Source: Microcoleus sp. FACHB-61 (lineage in GTDB: Bacteria > Cyanobacteriota > Cyanobacteriia > Cyanobacteriales > Microcoleaceae). From it: a DNA stretch of 64,000 bases. This document shows positions 42,052 through 50,218 of the stretch, in pieces (within the stretch, counting starts at the first letter, position 1; each line of letters starts with the position of its first letter). Location of the stretch: the NCBI GenBank assembly GCA_014695295.1, contig JACJNY010000079.1, forward strand, positions 1-64,000, written 5' to 3'. Position numbers and translations under genes: made by a program. The notes below the pieces were generated by a model. That model did no database searches. It was not told the DNA's origin and saw nothing but the letters and a program-made list of their open reading frames with translations.

Positions 42052-44823
42052 ATGATTTCGATTTCTACAACTCAATCCGATGTGCTACCTTTGTCTTCGC
42101 CAACCGTAACGGCTGCAACCCAAACCAGCGTGGCTGCTGCAACTGGGGTCTGCGTCACGGTTCACGGTCACTTTTACCAGCCGCCCCGGGAAAACCCTTA
42201 CCTGGACGCGATCGAACGCCAACCCAGCGCCTCTCCCGCCCACGACTGGAACGAACGCATTGACAACGAGTGCTACCGCCCGAACGCCTTTGCCCGCATA
42301 CTCAACGACCGCGGCGAAGTCGCGGGGATCGTCAACAACTACGAGTATATGAGCTTCAACATCGGGCCGACCCTGATGAGCTGGCTGGAACGCTACGACG
42401 TGGAAGTCTACCAGCGGATTCTGGAGGCCGATCGCAAAAGCTGTCAGCGGCTCAACGGTCACGGCAACGCGATCGCCCAAGTATACAATCACATCATCAT
42501 GCCCCTCGCTAACGAGCGAGACAAATACACCCAAATTCGCTGGGGGATCGCAGATTTCCGATCCCGGTTCGGTCGCGATCCCGAAGGAATGTGGCTCGCC
42601 GAAACCGCCGTAGACTACGCAACCCTGGAAGTTTTGGTCGCTGAAGGCATCCGCTTCATTGTCTTAGCCCCCTCCCAAGCCGAACGCTGCCGCCCGCTAA
42701 TCGGGCAAAACCACGGAGGGGAACCAGGGCAAAATTCCGAATGGCACGAAGTCGGCGGGGGTCAAATCGATCCGACTCGCCCGTACCGCTGCTATTTGAA
42801 GCCGGAAATGCGGTTGATGGCTGACCACCAACTCTCGCCGCTGAGCACTCACTATTTTGGCCGCCAGCACTCCCAAAATTCCGAAGCCCCACCTGCCAAC
42901 ACTCCTTACATTGATATCTTTTTCTACGACGGCCCGATCTCGCGGGATATGGGCTTCAATGACGTTCTCAGCAGCAGCCACCACTTGGTCGGGCGCTTGG
43001 GTCAAGCAGTACGGGGAGACCACCGACCGGCTCAATTAATCTGCGTGGCGACGGACGGCGAAACATTCGGCCACCACAAACACAGTACGGAAAAATGCCT
43101 CGCCTACGCCTTCACAGAAGAGTTTCCCCGTCGAGGCTGGACGGTGACGAATTTTGCTCATTATTTAAGTCAAAATCCGAGCACTTGGGAAGTGGAACTC
43201 AAACCCGTGACGGCCTGGAGTTGTTCTCACGGGGTCGATCGCTGGCAAGATGATTGCGGCTGCGGTGGTGGCGGCGGATGGCACCTCAAATGGCGCCGCC
43301 CTCTGCGGGATACTCTCAATTGGCTGCGCGATCGACTGATTCCGATTTACGAAGAAGCAGGGCGCAAGCTGTTGTGCGATCCCTGGAAAGCCAGAGATGA
43401 ATATATTGAGGTCATCCGCGATCGATCGCCCGCTAACGTTGACAGTTTCCTCGAACGCCATCAAGTACGCCCCCTCGATGCGTCCGAACAGGTGGACGCC
43501 CTGCGGCTGCTGGAAATGCAGCGCCACACCCTGTTAATGTTCACTAGCTGCGGCTGGTTTTTTGAAGAAGTCTCGCGGCCAGAAGGCGTGCAAATTCTGC
43601 GCTACGCGGCTCGGGCGCTGGAATTGGCGGCCGAAGTTACCGGCGTCCAGCTAGAAAAGGATTTTGTCGCTCAACTAGCCCTCGTACCCAGCAACGTTGA
43701 GTGTTTTAAAACAGGGGCAGAAGTTTACCGGCAACTGGTGGTGACAGCCCAAATTAGTCTCAGACAGGTGGCCGCCCACTACGCAATCAGTTCTCTGTTT
43801 GCCAAATTTTCCCGCGAAGAGCGACTTTACTGCTATCAGGCCGAGCAGGAAGATTTCCAAATTCAGCGCATGGGATCGATGACTCTGGCTGTGGGTCAAT
43901 TGCAGTTAACCTCGGAAATTACGCGGGAAACAGAGGTTTTTGTGTTTGCTGCGTTGCACCTCGGCGGCTGGGACTTCCACTGCTGCATTCAGCCTTTTGG
44001 CAGCCGCCGGTCTTACACTATGCTCAAAGAGCGGTTGTTTGGAGTTATGCAAGAAGCTTCGGCGTCCCACGCGATTCTGGAAATGGTGCGCCTGTTTGGG
44101 GATCAGTCCTTTAGCTTGCGGGATTTATTTGCGGAGGAACGCCACCGGATCGTGCAGTTGCTGAGTCAGGAAAATTTGACTCGGTTGGATCAGCTTTACA
44201 CTCAGGTTTACCGGGAAAATTACGGGGTGATAATGGCGTTCCACCGCGACGATCTGCAGGTGCCCGTAGAGTTGCAGGTGGCTGCTGAGGTGGCTTTGGG
44301 ACACCGCTGTTTGACGGCGGCCAAGGCCCTGGAACTGGAAACCGAGAACCCGGAGGCGCTGCTGGCCGAAATTGAGGCGATCGCCACTGAAAGCGGCCAT
44401 CTCCGCTGTCGGTTGAACGTTCCCGAAGTCAAGGAAATTTTGGAAAGGCTGGTTTGGCGCTCGCTAGACACGCTGCTGCAAGCTGGATCGGGCGCGGAGG
44501 ATCGCTCGCCTGTCAATTTAGAAGCTGATATCCGCACGATCGAGCGTTTGATTGCGGTGGGCGATCGGCTGAGTCTGGGTTTGTGTCTGGATCGATCGGA
44601 GGAACTGTATTTCAATTCTCTCTACAGTCAAATTGTGCCTCTGTGTTTGGGCTGGCTGCAACTGCAAGAGGTGTCGGCGGGCGACAGTGTGGTCGCTGCC
44701 GTTGCCTTGGGGATTGCAGGTTCCGGCGCCGGCTGGGACTTGCCTTCGATCCGGCAGTTGCTGGAGTTGGGTCAAACCTTGGGCGTTGATGTTGAGTGTT
44801 GGTTAAATCAGTTAAGTAAATAG
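42052..44823 (+). CDS. GH57-fold glycoside hydrolase with DUF3536
   Basis: 923 residues. After a 35-residue low-complexity lead (Ser/Thr/Ala), the GH57 fold starts with CVTVHGHFYQPPRENPYLDAI, then NYEYMSFNIGPTLMSWL, GMWLAETAVDYATLEVL and FFYDGPISRDMGF, with DGETFGHH at about 340. DUF3536 fills the middle and C-terminal part. Related GH57 enzymes act on alpha-glucans (amylase, branching or transglycosylase activity), but this DUF3536 subgroup is not characterised to my knowledge. A Cys/Gly-rich loop (DDCGCGGGGGWH, about 402-413) is unusual and may bind metal. There is no signal peptide, so glycogen metabolism in the cytoplasm is the best guess. Confidence 0.9.
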   Translation: MISISTTQSDVLPLSSPTVTAATQTSVAAATGVCVTVHGHFYQPPRENPYLDAIERQPSASPAHDWNERIDNECYRPNAFARILNDRGEVAGIVNNYEYMSFNIGPTLMSWLERYDVEVYQRILEADRKSCQRLNGHGNAIAQVYNHIIMPLANERDKYTQIRWGIADFRSRFGRDPEGMWLAETAVDYATLEVLVAEGIRFIVLAPSQAERCRPLIGQNHGGEPGQNSEWHEVGGGQIDPTRPYRCYLKPEMRLMADHQLSPLSTHYFGRQHSQNSEAPPANTPYIDIFFYDGPISRDMGFNDVLSSSHHLVGRLGQAVRGDHRPAQLICVATDGETFGHHKHSTEKCLAYAFTEEFPRRGWTVTNFAHYLSQNPSTWEVELKPVTAWSCSHGVDRWQDDCGCGGGGGWHLKWRRPLRDTLNWLRDRLIPIYEEAGRKLLCDPWKARDEYIEVIRDRSPANVDSFLERHQVRPLDASEQVDALRLLEMQRHTLLMFTSCGWFFEEVSRPEGVQILRYAARALELAAEVTGVQLEKDFVAQLALVPSNVECFKTGAEVYRQLVVTAQISLRQVAAHYAISSLFAKFSREERLYCYQAEQEDFQIQRMGSMTLAVGQLQLTSEITRETEVFVFAALHLGGWDFHCCIQPFGSRRSYTMLKERLFGVMQEASASHAILEMVRLFGDQSFSLRDLFAEERHRIVQLLSQENLTRLDQLYTQVYRENYGVIMAFHRDDLQVPVELQVAAEVALGHRCLTAAKALELETENPEALLAEIEAIATESGHLRCRLNVPEVKEILERLVWRSLDTLLQAGSGAEDRSPVNLEADIRTIERLIAVGDRLSLGLCLDRSEELYFNSLYSQIVPLCLGWLQLQEVSAGDSVVAAVALGIAGSGAGWDLPSIRQLLELGQTLGVDVECWLNQLSK

Positions 44824-45027
44824 TTTCCTGATTAGCCAAATCAATTCCCGCCCTTGAGAATCCGCTTGATCGGGGTTTAAATCCCGATCGGATCTGCGGG
44901 ATCAACCGAGGATCTATCGGCATGGAGGCTTCCCGGGATCGCGGCTGGCGATCGAAGCACCGACAGAACACCGACAAGTTTCTTTGAGTTTTCGCTGTAC
45001 TTGTGTGGGAAGATAAAAAGACTGTCC

Positions 45028-45064
45028 GCAAAGCCTACAGGTGTTCTGCACCAGTAGGCTTTGC
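45028..45064 (+). promoter_or_regulatory. Long stem-loop in the ftrV leader
   Basis: GCAAAGCCTACAGGTG (45028-45043) pairs with CACCAGTAGGCTTTGC (45049-45064), 15 of 16 bp, around the loop TTCTG. It ends 34 nt before the ftrV ATG and lacks a T-tract, so it is either an mRNA-stabilising or regulatory leader element, or the foot of an upstream repeat. Confidence 0.55.
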
Positions 45065-45098
45065 AGAGTTTTGAAGAGAGAACACTAAATATAAGTCT

Positions 45099-45332
45099 AT
45101 GAAAGTTGGCGATCGCGTTTGCATTAAAAACTCTGTTGTTGTCTACCACCACCCTGAAAATCGCAGTCAACCATTTGATATTAAGGGTATGGAAGGAGAA
45201 GTCGTGGCGATCGTTCACGAATGGCACGGCCGACCTGTCAGTGCTAATTGGCCGATTCTAGTACAATTTGACAAAAAATTTCGAGCTCACCTGAAAGAGG
45301 ATGAGGTCGAATTGATATCTTCGGAAGTCTAG
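45099..45332 (+). CDS. ftrV: Ferredoxin-thioredoxin reductase, variable chain
   Basis: 77 residues, the length of cyanobacterial FtrV. It starts MKVGDRVCIKNSVVVYHHPE, with GMEGEVVAIVHEWHGRP, PILVQF and FRAHLKEDEVELI, the SH3-like barrel of the FTR variable subunit. It pairs with the catalytic [4Fe-4S] subunit FtrC (not in the window) to pass electrons from photoreduced ferredoxin to thioredoxin. A strong hairpin lies in its leader. Confidence 0.93.
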   Translation: MKVGDRVCIKNSVVVYHHPENRSQPFDIKGMEGEVVAIVHEWHGRPVSANWPILVQFDKKFRAHLKEDEVELISSEV

Positions 45333-45385
45333 CTGTCTCAAAAGTTGAAGCCGGAGCCCTAAGACAATATCAAATCCGGTCAATC

Positions 45386-45418
45386 GATTTTAGATTTTAG
45401 ATTTTAGATTTTAGATTT
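45386..45418. repeat. Heptanucleotide tandem repeat (GATTTTA)4
   Basis: Four and a half copies of GATTTTA lie downstream of ftrV. This is the inverse orientation of the array at 29409-29439. Confidence 0.8.
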
Positions 45419-45622
45419 ACTCCACAGATGAATCTGGGAGTTTGAACAAGGGTCTAAAATTTTCGGCCGATCGCGACTCCTGTCCTTGGCAAGTATCCGT
45501 CTTTGGACGGGGGTCATATAACTGTTGTAGAGTTTGTAGTGAGGACTTCAGTTTTTTCTGTGGCTTTTAGTCGATCGGCTGGGCTAAAGTCCTTACTACA
45601 AACCATCTTTTTTGTTCACTCC

Positions 45623-45856
45623 TTAATTTTTCGACCGTCCGCGGCTGAACCAACCGAAGATATTCAAATCTCCCTGCATTTTCTGCAATTCCTGCTGATG
45701 CTGCTTGGCTGTAGCGTAATACCACTGGCAGTGAAGTTCTAGTTCTTTACGGTACTTAATTTCGTCGTAAAACTCGCGGACAATTTGGTGTCTCTGAAAA
45801 ATTTCGGCCGCGGGAGTCGGTTCTGGGGCAATGTTTTGCAACTCGTGGGGCAGCAT
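45623..45856 (-). CDS. Small helical protein of unknown function
   Basis: 77 residues: MLPHELQNIAPEPTPAAEIF, then a single long amphipathic helix rich in Glu/Lys/Gln/His (HQIVREFYDEIKYRKELELH to HQQELQKMQGDL) and a basic tail (GWFSRGRSKN). It looks like a short coiled-coil protein. I know similar small cyanobacterial proteins but no function. No partner gene is adjacent. Confidence 0.65.
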   Translation of the reverse strand: MLPHELQNIAPEPTPAAEIFQRHQIVREFYDEIKYRKELELHCQWYYATAKQHQQELQKMQGDLNIFGWFSRGRSKN

Positions 45857-46004
45857 GATTGTTTGGGGGCGACTGTGGCTAATATTGGCTGTAATGACTT
45901 TAAGCTAGCACACTCAATCAATTTTGGATTTGGGAAGTGACTTCACGGTTGAGACTACTTGAATTCTTCAATCCAAAATCCAACATCTAAAATCTAAAAT
46001 TCTG

Positions 46005-46799
46005 TTAAAGCCATCCCCGCAGACGATAAACGATTAAGCCGATGTATTCTTTCAAAGCTTTAGTTGACTGGTGTAACTGATAGGTATCCGGCAATAAATC
46101 CAGTGCGACTGCTTGCCAATTGCTTTGGGATGCTGCGATATCCTGCTGCGTTATTTGAAAGTCTGTTGGTGCGGCAATAACTTTTATTCCCTGACGCTGG
46201 AAAATTAAGAGCGATCGAGTCATGTGCATCGCCGATGTCACTAGCAAAACCGGCCCTTTTATAGCTTTAGCATCTAAAATTTTCCGCACGTTGACAGCAT
46301 TTTGATAAGTGTTGTGTGAATCGGGGTCTTGCAGAATTGCTGATGCCGGTACACCCATTGTTTGGGCAATTTCTGCCATGTCTGCCGATTCGGGAGCTCC
46401 GCCGCCTTTCCAATCTACTCTACCGCCGCTGAGAATTAGCAGAGAAGCTTTGCCTTGCCGGTAAAGTCGGGAACCGTAGATTATTCGATCGCCCGCTTCC
46501 GCTAATTCTACCCAAGGACGGGGAGGTAAAGCTGCTTTGACACCGCCGCCCAAGACTATAATCGCTTCAGCTTGGGGGAGTTCGGCGGTTGGTAAGTTTT
46601 GCCATTCGAGCGATCGAACTAACGATTTTGAAACCCAACCGCTACTTCCGAGCAGTAAAATAATTAAAGCCGCAGCAATTGGCGCCACCGCCCATCTGGG
46701 ACGCTTCCAAAGTGTTATTAAAGCAGCCATCATTAACAGGCAACTCAACCCCAAAGGATAAATAAACAGCGGCAGGAGTTTCGACAGAAATACAAACAT
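46005..46799 (-). CDS. YdcF-like DUF218 membrane protein
   Basis: 264 residues. Two N-terminal membrane helices (about 8-30 and 36-55) lead to the DUF218 domain: EAIIVLGGGVKAALPPR, ASLLILSGGRVDWKG, DPDSHNTYQNAVNVRKIL, GPVLLVTSAMHMTRSLLIFQRQGI and PTDFQ. This longer type resembles ElyC/YdcF proteins linked to envelope metabolism; the chemical activity is not known. It is distinct from the SanA-like protein at 24644 in having a second helix and the SHNTYQNA motif. Confidence 0.88.
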   Translation of the reverse strand: MFVFLSKLLPLFIYPLGLSCLLMMAALITLWKRPRWAVAPIAAALIILLLGSSGWVSKSLVRSLEWQNLPTAELPQAEAIIVLGGGVKAALPPRPWVELAEAGDRIIYGSRLYRQGKASLLILSGGRVDWKGGGAPESADMAEIAQTMGVPASAILQDPDSHNTYQNAVNVRKILDAKAIKGPVLLVTSAMHMTRSLLIFQRQGIKVIAAPTDFQITQQDIAASQSNWQAVALDLLPDTYQLHQSTKALKEYIGLIVYRLRGWL

Positions 46800-46966
46800 T
46801 CAGCAAGTAATTCAAATTGCTAGTTAGCGGTAATGGGTAATCGACCCTCGCTAATCTGTAATTAGTAATTTAGGTTGCGGGAGTTGTTAACTTTTAGCAT
46901 TGAGTTTTGAATTCTGAACTCTTTAACTTAAAGCTTAAAACTCAATACTAAAAACTATTTTCGGTG

Positions 46967-47293
46967 CTAGCGACGATCCTCTGGCCCAGACAACCAGTCT
47001 AACAATGTAGGAGCTTCACGCCTAGAGGTTTTGCTATATAGTTTGCTCTCCGTTTCCACTACTTCTTTATTGAGGATAGCATCCGAGGTTTTATCCTTGG
47101 AACGCATATTCGGGTTGAGTAGTAGTTCGTTGTGCCACCAAGCGACAATTAAACCTGCTGCCACGCCGCCGATGACACCAAGACCGAGACTCACGGGCAG
47201 GTTACATCCTACTAAGCGAAACCCAACGGTAAACAACACAAACCATATCAGCGCGGGGTTAAACCCCTTGGAGTCTCCGGTAAATTTTGGCAT
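46967..47293 (-). CDS. Small membrane protein of unknown function
   Basis: 108 residues from ATG 47293 (MPKFTGDSKGFNPALIW); the longer frame to 47350 has no ribosome site. Two membrane helices lie at about 12-30 and 36-54 (SLGLGVIGGVAAGLIVAWW), followed by a hydrophilic tail with charged residues ending PTLLDWLSGPEDRR. I recognise no family, but the arrangement is common in cyanobacteria. Confidence 0.65.
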   Translation of the reverse strand: MPKFTGDSKGFNPALIWFVLFTVGFRLVGCNLPVSLGLGVIGGVAAGLIVAWWHNELLLNPNMRSKDKTSDAILNKEVVETESKLYSKTSRREAPTLLDWLSGPEDRR

Positions 47294-47379
47294 GAGCTGC
47301 AAGTTGTGTTTGTAATAACACAGAAAGATATTGACAATATTAGCAGACAATCAAATTGGCAAGGGCGATCGATCTGCAA

Positions 47380-48945
47380 CTACTCCCTACAAATCAAGTT
47401 TAATTGTACCTCTAAGTCTTGCGCGGTATCTACAATGTTTACAGAAATTTGCTCTAATTCTGTACAAGGTTCAAAAGCTGCTTGCTGCGAACTCAATAGT
47501 TCTGCCGTAGCGTCGGCAATATCGCCCCTGCGCTGTTGCAGTCGTTCTCGCAATACTTCAATTGGTGCGGTACAGTAAATGATTTGCAGGGGCAAGCCGC
47601 GGGATTGAGCCCGATCGATCGCATCGGTTCTCAAGTTTTGGCGATCGAACTTTGCATCTAAAATCACATCCCAACCTCGGTCAGCCAGAATTATCCCCAA
47701 CTCTAACAATCTACCATAAGTCCGTGCCGTCATTTCATCCGAATACAAATTTTGCCCCCCGCGTTCATTTAAAGGAATTCCGCCTAAATGTTTGCGAACA
47801 GCATCGGATCGAATGTGAATTGCCCCAGTGCGGCGAGCCAAATATCGAGCTGCTGTACTCTTGCCAGAACCAGACAAACCAGACATCAAAGTTAACTTTC
47901 CCGTGTGCGGTTGCGTGTATTCCCAAGCCAGTTTATAGTAATGAGCAGCAGTCTGTGAAATCTGTGCTTTTTGGGCAGTTGAAATAGCGGTATCGTCCAA
48001 CATTAACGAAGTTACTTTTGCTCTCACATAAGCTTGACGGCTCAAATACAGAGGCAACAGTTGCAGTCCTTCCCAATCTCCTGTTTGTTCGATGTAAGTA
48101 TTGAGAAAAGCATTGCCTAAGTCTCTGCGCCCCCGCGATTCCAAATCCATTACAGTAAAAGCGACATCGTACATGACATCAACAAAGCGAAAAGGCTCGT
48201 TAAATTCAATGCAGTCGAACAGTAATATTTTCTCTTGCCAGAATGCTAGATTCCGTAAATGCAAATCTCCGTGGCATTCGCGAATTTTATTTTTGGCAAT
48301 CCGTAGGTTAAATAACTCTTGATTTTTAGCAAAAAACGCATCAGTATAATCTTTAGTTTCTTGATATTGTGTCTGAGTCTGCGGCCCGCCGATATATTTT
48401 TGCGAAATTCGGTAATTCTTATCTATTGTTGTGCGAATCTGACTGACTTCGCCAAATCGGCGAATGTAGCTATTATTAATTGCCGTGCTGTGAAAATTGG
48501 CAACTTCCCGCCCTAAGTCTGCCATAAGTCGCTCGGTCAACAGTCCGCGTTCCAACAAACTGAGCAACAGCGAATCTTGAGGAAATTCTCGCATTTTCAG
48601 CACGTATTCTACAGCAATTTCGTCAGAATTTATAGCAGGTAAGCTGCTGCCCAAGTGAAAAGAATCGCCAGTTTGAAGAATTGGCAAAACTTCTAGATAA
48701 ATTTCCGGTGCAGTGCGCTGGTTCATCAGCAATTCTTGATTGCAAAAATGCTGTCTTTTATCCAATGTTGAATAATCGAAGAAGCCAAAGTTAACTGATT
48801 TCTTAATTTTGTAAACATAGTTTCCTGTGAGGATAACAAAGGAGCCATGAGTCTGAATTAGCTGCACTGGTTCTGTCACCCCGTGCGGGTAAAACCCGGG
48901 CTGCAACATTTGCTGAATCAGAGGTGGGAGACAAGTATCAGTCAT
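47380..48945 (-). CDS. Fused aminoglycoside-phosphotransferase-like / P-loop kinase protein
   Basis: 521 residues. Residues 1-330 have the APH/choline-kinase-like fold: the ATP site around FVILTGNYVYKIKKSVNFGF, the catalytic loop ECHGDLHLRNLAFW (Asp of HGDLH) and the metal site FDCIEFNEPFRFVDVMYDVAF. Residues of about 345-520 are a zeta-toxin/gluconate-kinase-type P-loop kinase (LMSGLSGSGKSTAARYLA, IRSDAVRKHL, LDAKFDRQNLR). Such fusions are widespread in bacteria with no confirmed substrate; a small phosphorylated sugar or nucleoside is a guess. Confidence 0.9.
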   Translation of the reverse strand: MTDTCLPPLIQQMLQPGFYPHGVTEPVQLIQTHGSFVILTGNYVYKIKKSVNFGFFDYSTLDKRQHFCNQELLMNQRTAPEIYLEVLPILQTGDSFHLGSSLPAINSDEIAVEYVLKMREFPQDSLLLSLLERGLLTERLMADLGREVANFHSTAINNSYIRRFGEVSQIRTTIDKNYRISQKYIGGPQTQTQYQETKDYTDAFFAKNQELFNLRIAKNKIRECHGDLHLRNLAFWQEKILLFDCIEFNEPFRFVDVMYDVAFTVMDLESRGRRDLGNAFLNTYIEQTGDWEGLQLLPLYLSRQAYVRAKVTSLMLDDTAISTAQKAQISQTAAHYYKLAWEYTQPHTGKLTLMSGLSGSGKSTAARYLARRTGAIHIRSDAVRKHLGGIPLNERGGQNLYSDEMTARTYGRLLELGIILADRGWDVILDAKFDRQNLRTDAIDRAQSRGLPLQIIYCTAPIEVLRERLQQRRGDIADATAELLSSQQAAFEPCTELEQISVNIVDTAQDLEVQLNLICRE

Positions 48946-48946
48946 A

Positions 48947-48984
48947 TCGATTTTAGATTTTGGATTTTAGATTTGGGATTTGGG
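48947..48984. repeat. Degenerate heptanucleotide repeat upstream of the fused-kinase gene
   Basis: GATTTTAGATTTTGGATTTTAGATTTGGGATTTGGGATTT-like units (here about five heptamers) lie directly before the start codon of the gene at 48945 and belong to the same repeat class as 45386-45418. Confidence 0.65.
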
Positions 48985-49097
48985 ATTTGCTCGATTTGGG
49001 CTTGGGGATTTAGATAAAGATAACTTAAAAAAAATAGATGTTGAGTTGAAGTCGATTTATTATAAAGTTGATAATTAGTGTAAACCAAAAATTACTG

Positions 49098-50114
49098 ATG
49101 ACAGAAAACAATCAAGATTCCCGTTCGGTGGATGTGTTTGGCGTAGGCAATGCCCTTGTAGACATCCTAGCATTGGTAGAAGATGAATTTGTACTAGACC
49201 ACGGGCTGAATCGCGGCGGGATGACGCTGATGAATTCGGAAACGCAGGGGGGGATTTTGCACGATTTAGAACACAATTCGCTGCAAATGCGATCGGGCGG
49301 TTCGGCGGCAAATACGATGATTGGTTTGGCTCAGAGTGGCGGTAAAGCGTATTATTCGGGGAAGGTTGCTAAGGATACTAACGGCGAATTTTATAGGCAA
49401 GATTTGCTGGCGGCGGGAATTGATTTTAACGTGCATCCTGCTGCTGAGTCTAAGGAACCCACTGGTACTTGTGTTGTGCTGACTACGCCGGATGCGGAAC
49501 GCACGATGTGTACTAATTTGGGGGTTTCTACTACTCTGGCGGCGACTGATATTGATGTCGATCGACTGGCTCACTGCAAGTACAGTTATGTTGAGGGCTA
49601 TCTTTGGGATGCTCCCGACCCTAGAAAGGCTAGCATTGAGACGATGGAACAGTCTAAGCGTCTGGGTGTGAAGGTTGCTTTTACTTTTTCGGATGGCTTT
49701 TTAGTCGCTCGATTTGCTGATGATTTTCACAAGGTAGTTTCGGAATATTGCGATGTAATTTTTTGCAATGCTGATGAAGTTCGGAGCTTTTTTAAGGAAG
49801 AATCTCTGGAAGAGTGCGCTCGGAAAATGAGCGAGATTTCTGATTTGGCTTTTATCACTAATGGGGATAAAGGCTGCATGGTGGTGGAGAACAAACAGAT
49901 TGTTGATGTGGCTGGATTTCCGGTAAAGGCGATCGATACTGTGGGTGCGGGGGATGCTTTTGCGGGCGGTGTTTTGTTTGGAATTAGTAACGGTTTGAGT
50001 TCTGTACAAGCGGCGCGCTGGGGCAATTTCTTGGCTTCTAGGGTGGTGCAGATTCATGGGCCTCGGCTTGAGGGTTCTCAGGCTCATCTTTTAAGTGAGG
50101 TGATTTCTGGTTAG
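49098..50114 (+). CDS. PfkB-family carbohydrate kinase, adenosine-kinase-like
   Basis: 338 residues from ATG 49098; the frame is open to a TTG at 49068 but family members start at MTENN-like sequences. PfkB signature 1 is MRSGGSAANTMIGLAQSGG, and signature 2 is AIDTVGAGDAFAGGVLFG with the catalytic Asp. The N-terminal DVFGVGNALVDILALVEDEFV matches the adenosine kinase / ribokinase-like clade seen in cyanobacteria. It probably phosphorylates adenosine or a related nucleoside or sugar in the cytoplasm. Exact specificity is uncertain. Confidence 0.88.
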   Translation: MTENNQDSRSVDVFGVGNALVDILALVEDEFVLDHGLNRGGMTLMNSETQGGILHDLEHNSLQMRSGGSAANTMIGLAQSGGKAYYSGKVAKDTNGEFYRQDLLAAGIDFNVHPAAESKEPTGTCVVLTTPDAERTMCTNLGVSTTLAATDIDVDRLAHCKYSYVEGYLWDAPDPRKASIETMEQSKRLGVKVAFTFSDGFLVARFADDFHKVVSEYCDVIFCNADEVRSFFKEESLEECARKMSEISDLAFITNGDKGCMVVENKQIVDVAGFPVKAIDTVGAGDAFAGGVLFGISNGLSSVQAARWGNFLASRVVQIHGPRLEGSQAHLLSEVISG

Positions 50115-50218
50115 GAATTGAAAGGGGCGATCGCACTTTTTGGATTAAGGGCGATCGCCTTTATATGAAGCCTTATTTCAAATAATGAGACTAAGGATTT
50201 TAAAGATTTATTATCTGG

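Noticed and set aside
44865-44893. T-arm-like GGGTTTAAATCCC hairpin, possible tRNA fragment
   Set aside because: There is no acceptor stem, D-arm or anticodon arm around it. GATCGGG/CCCGATC is a simple hairpin after the GH57 gene.
50115-50218. Pair of GGCGATCGC sequences after the sugar kinase, considered as a specific regulatory palindrome
   Set aside because: These are HIP1 octamers, extremely frequent across the whole window, so the pairing is not informative.
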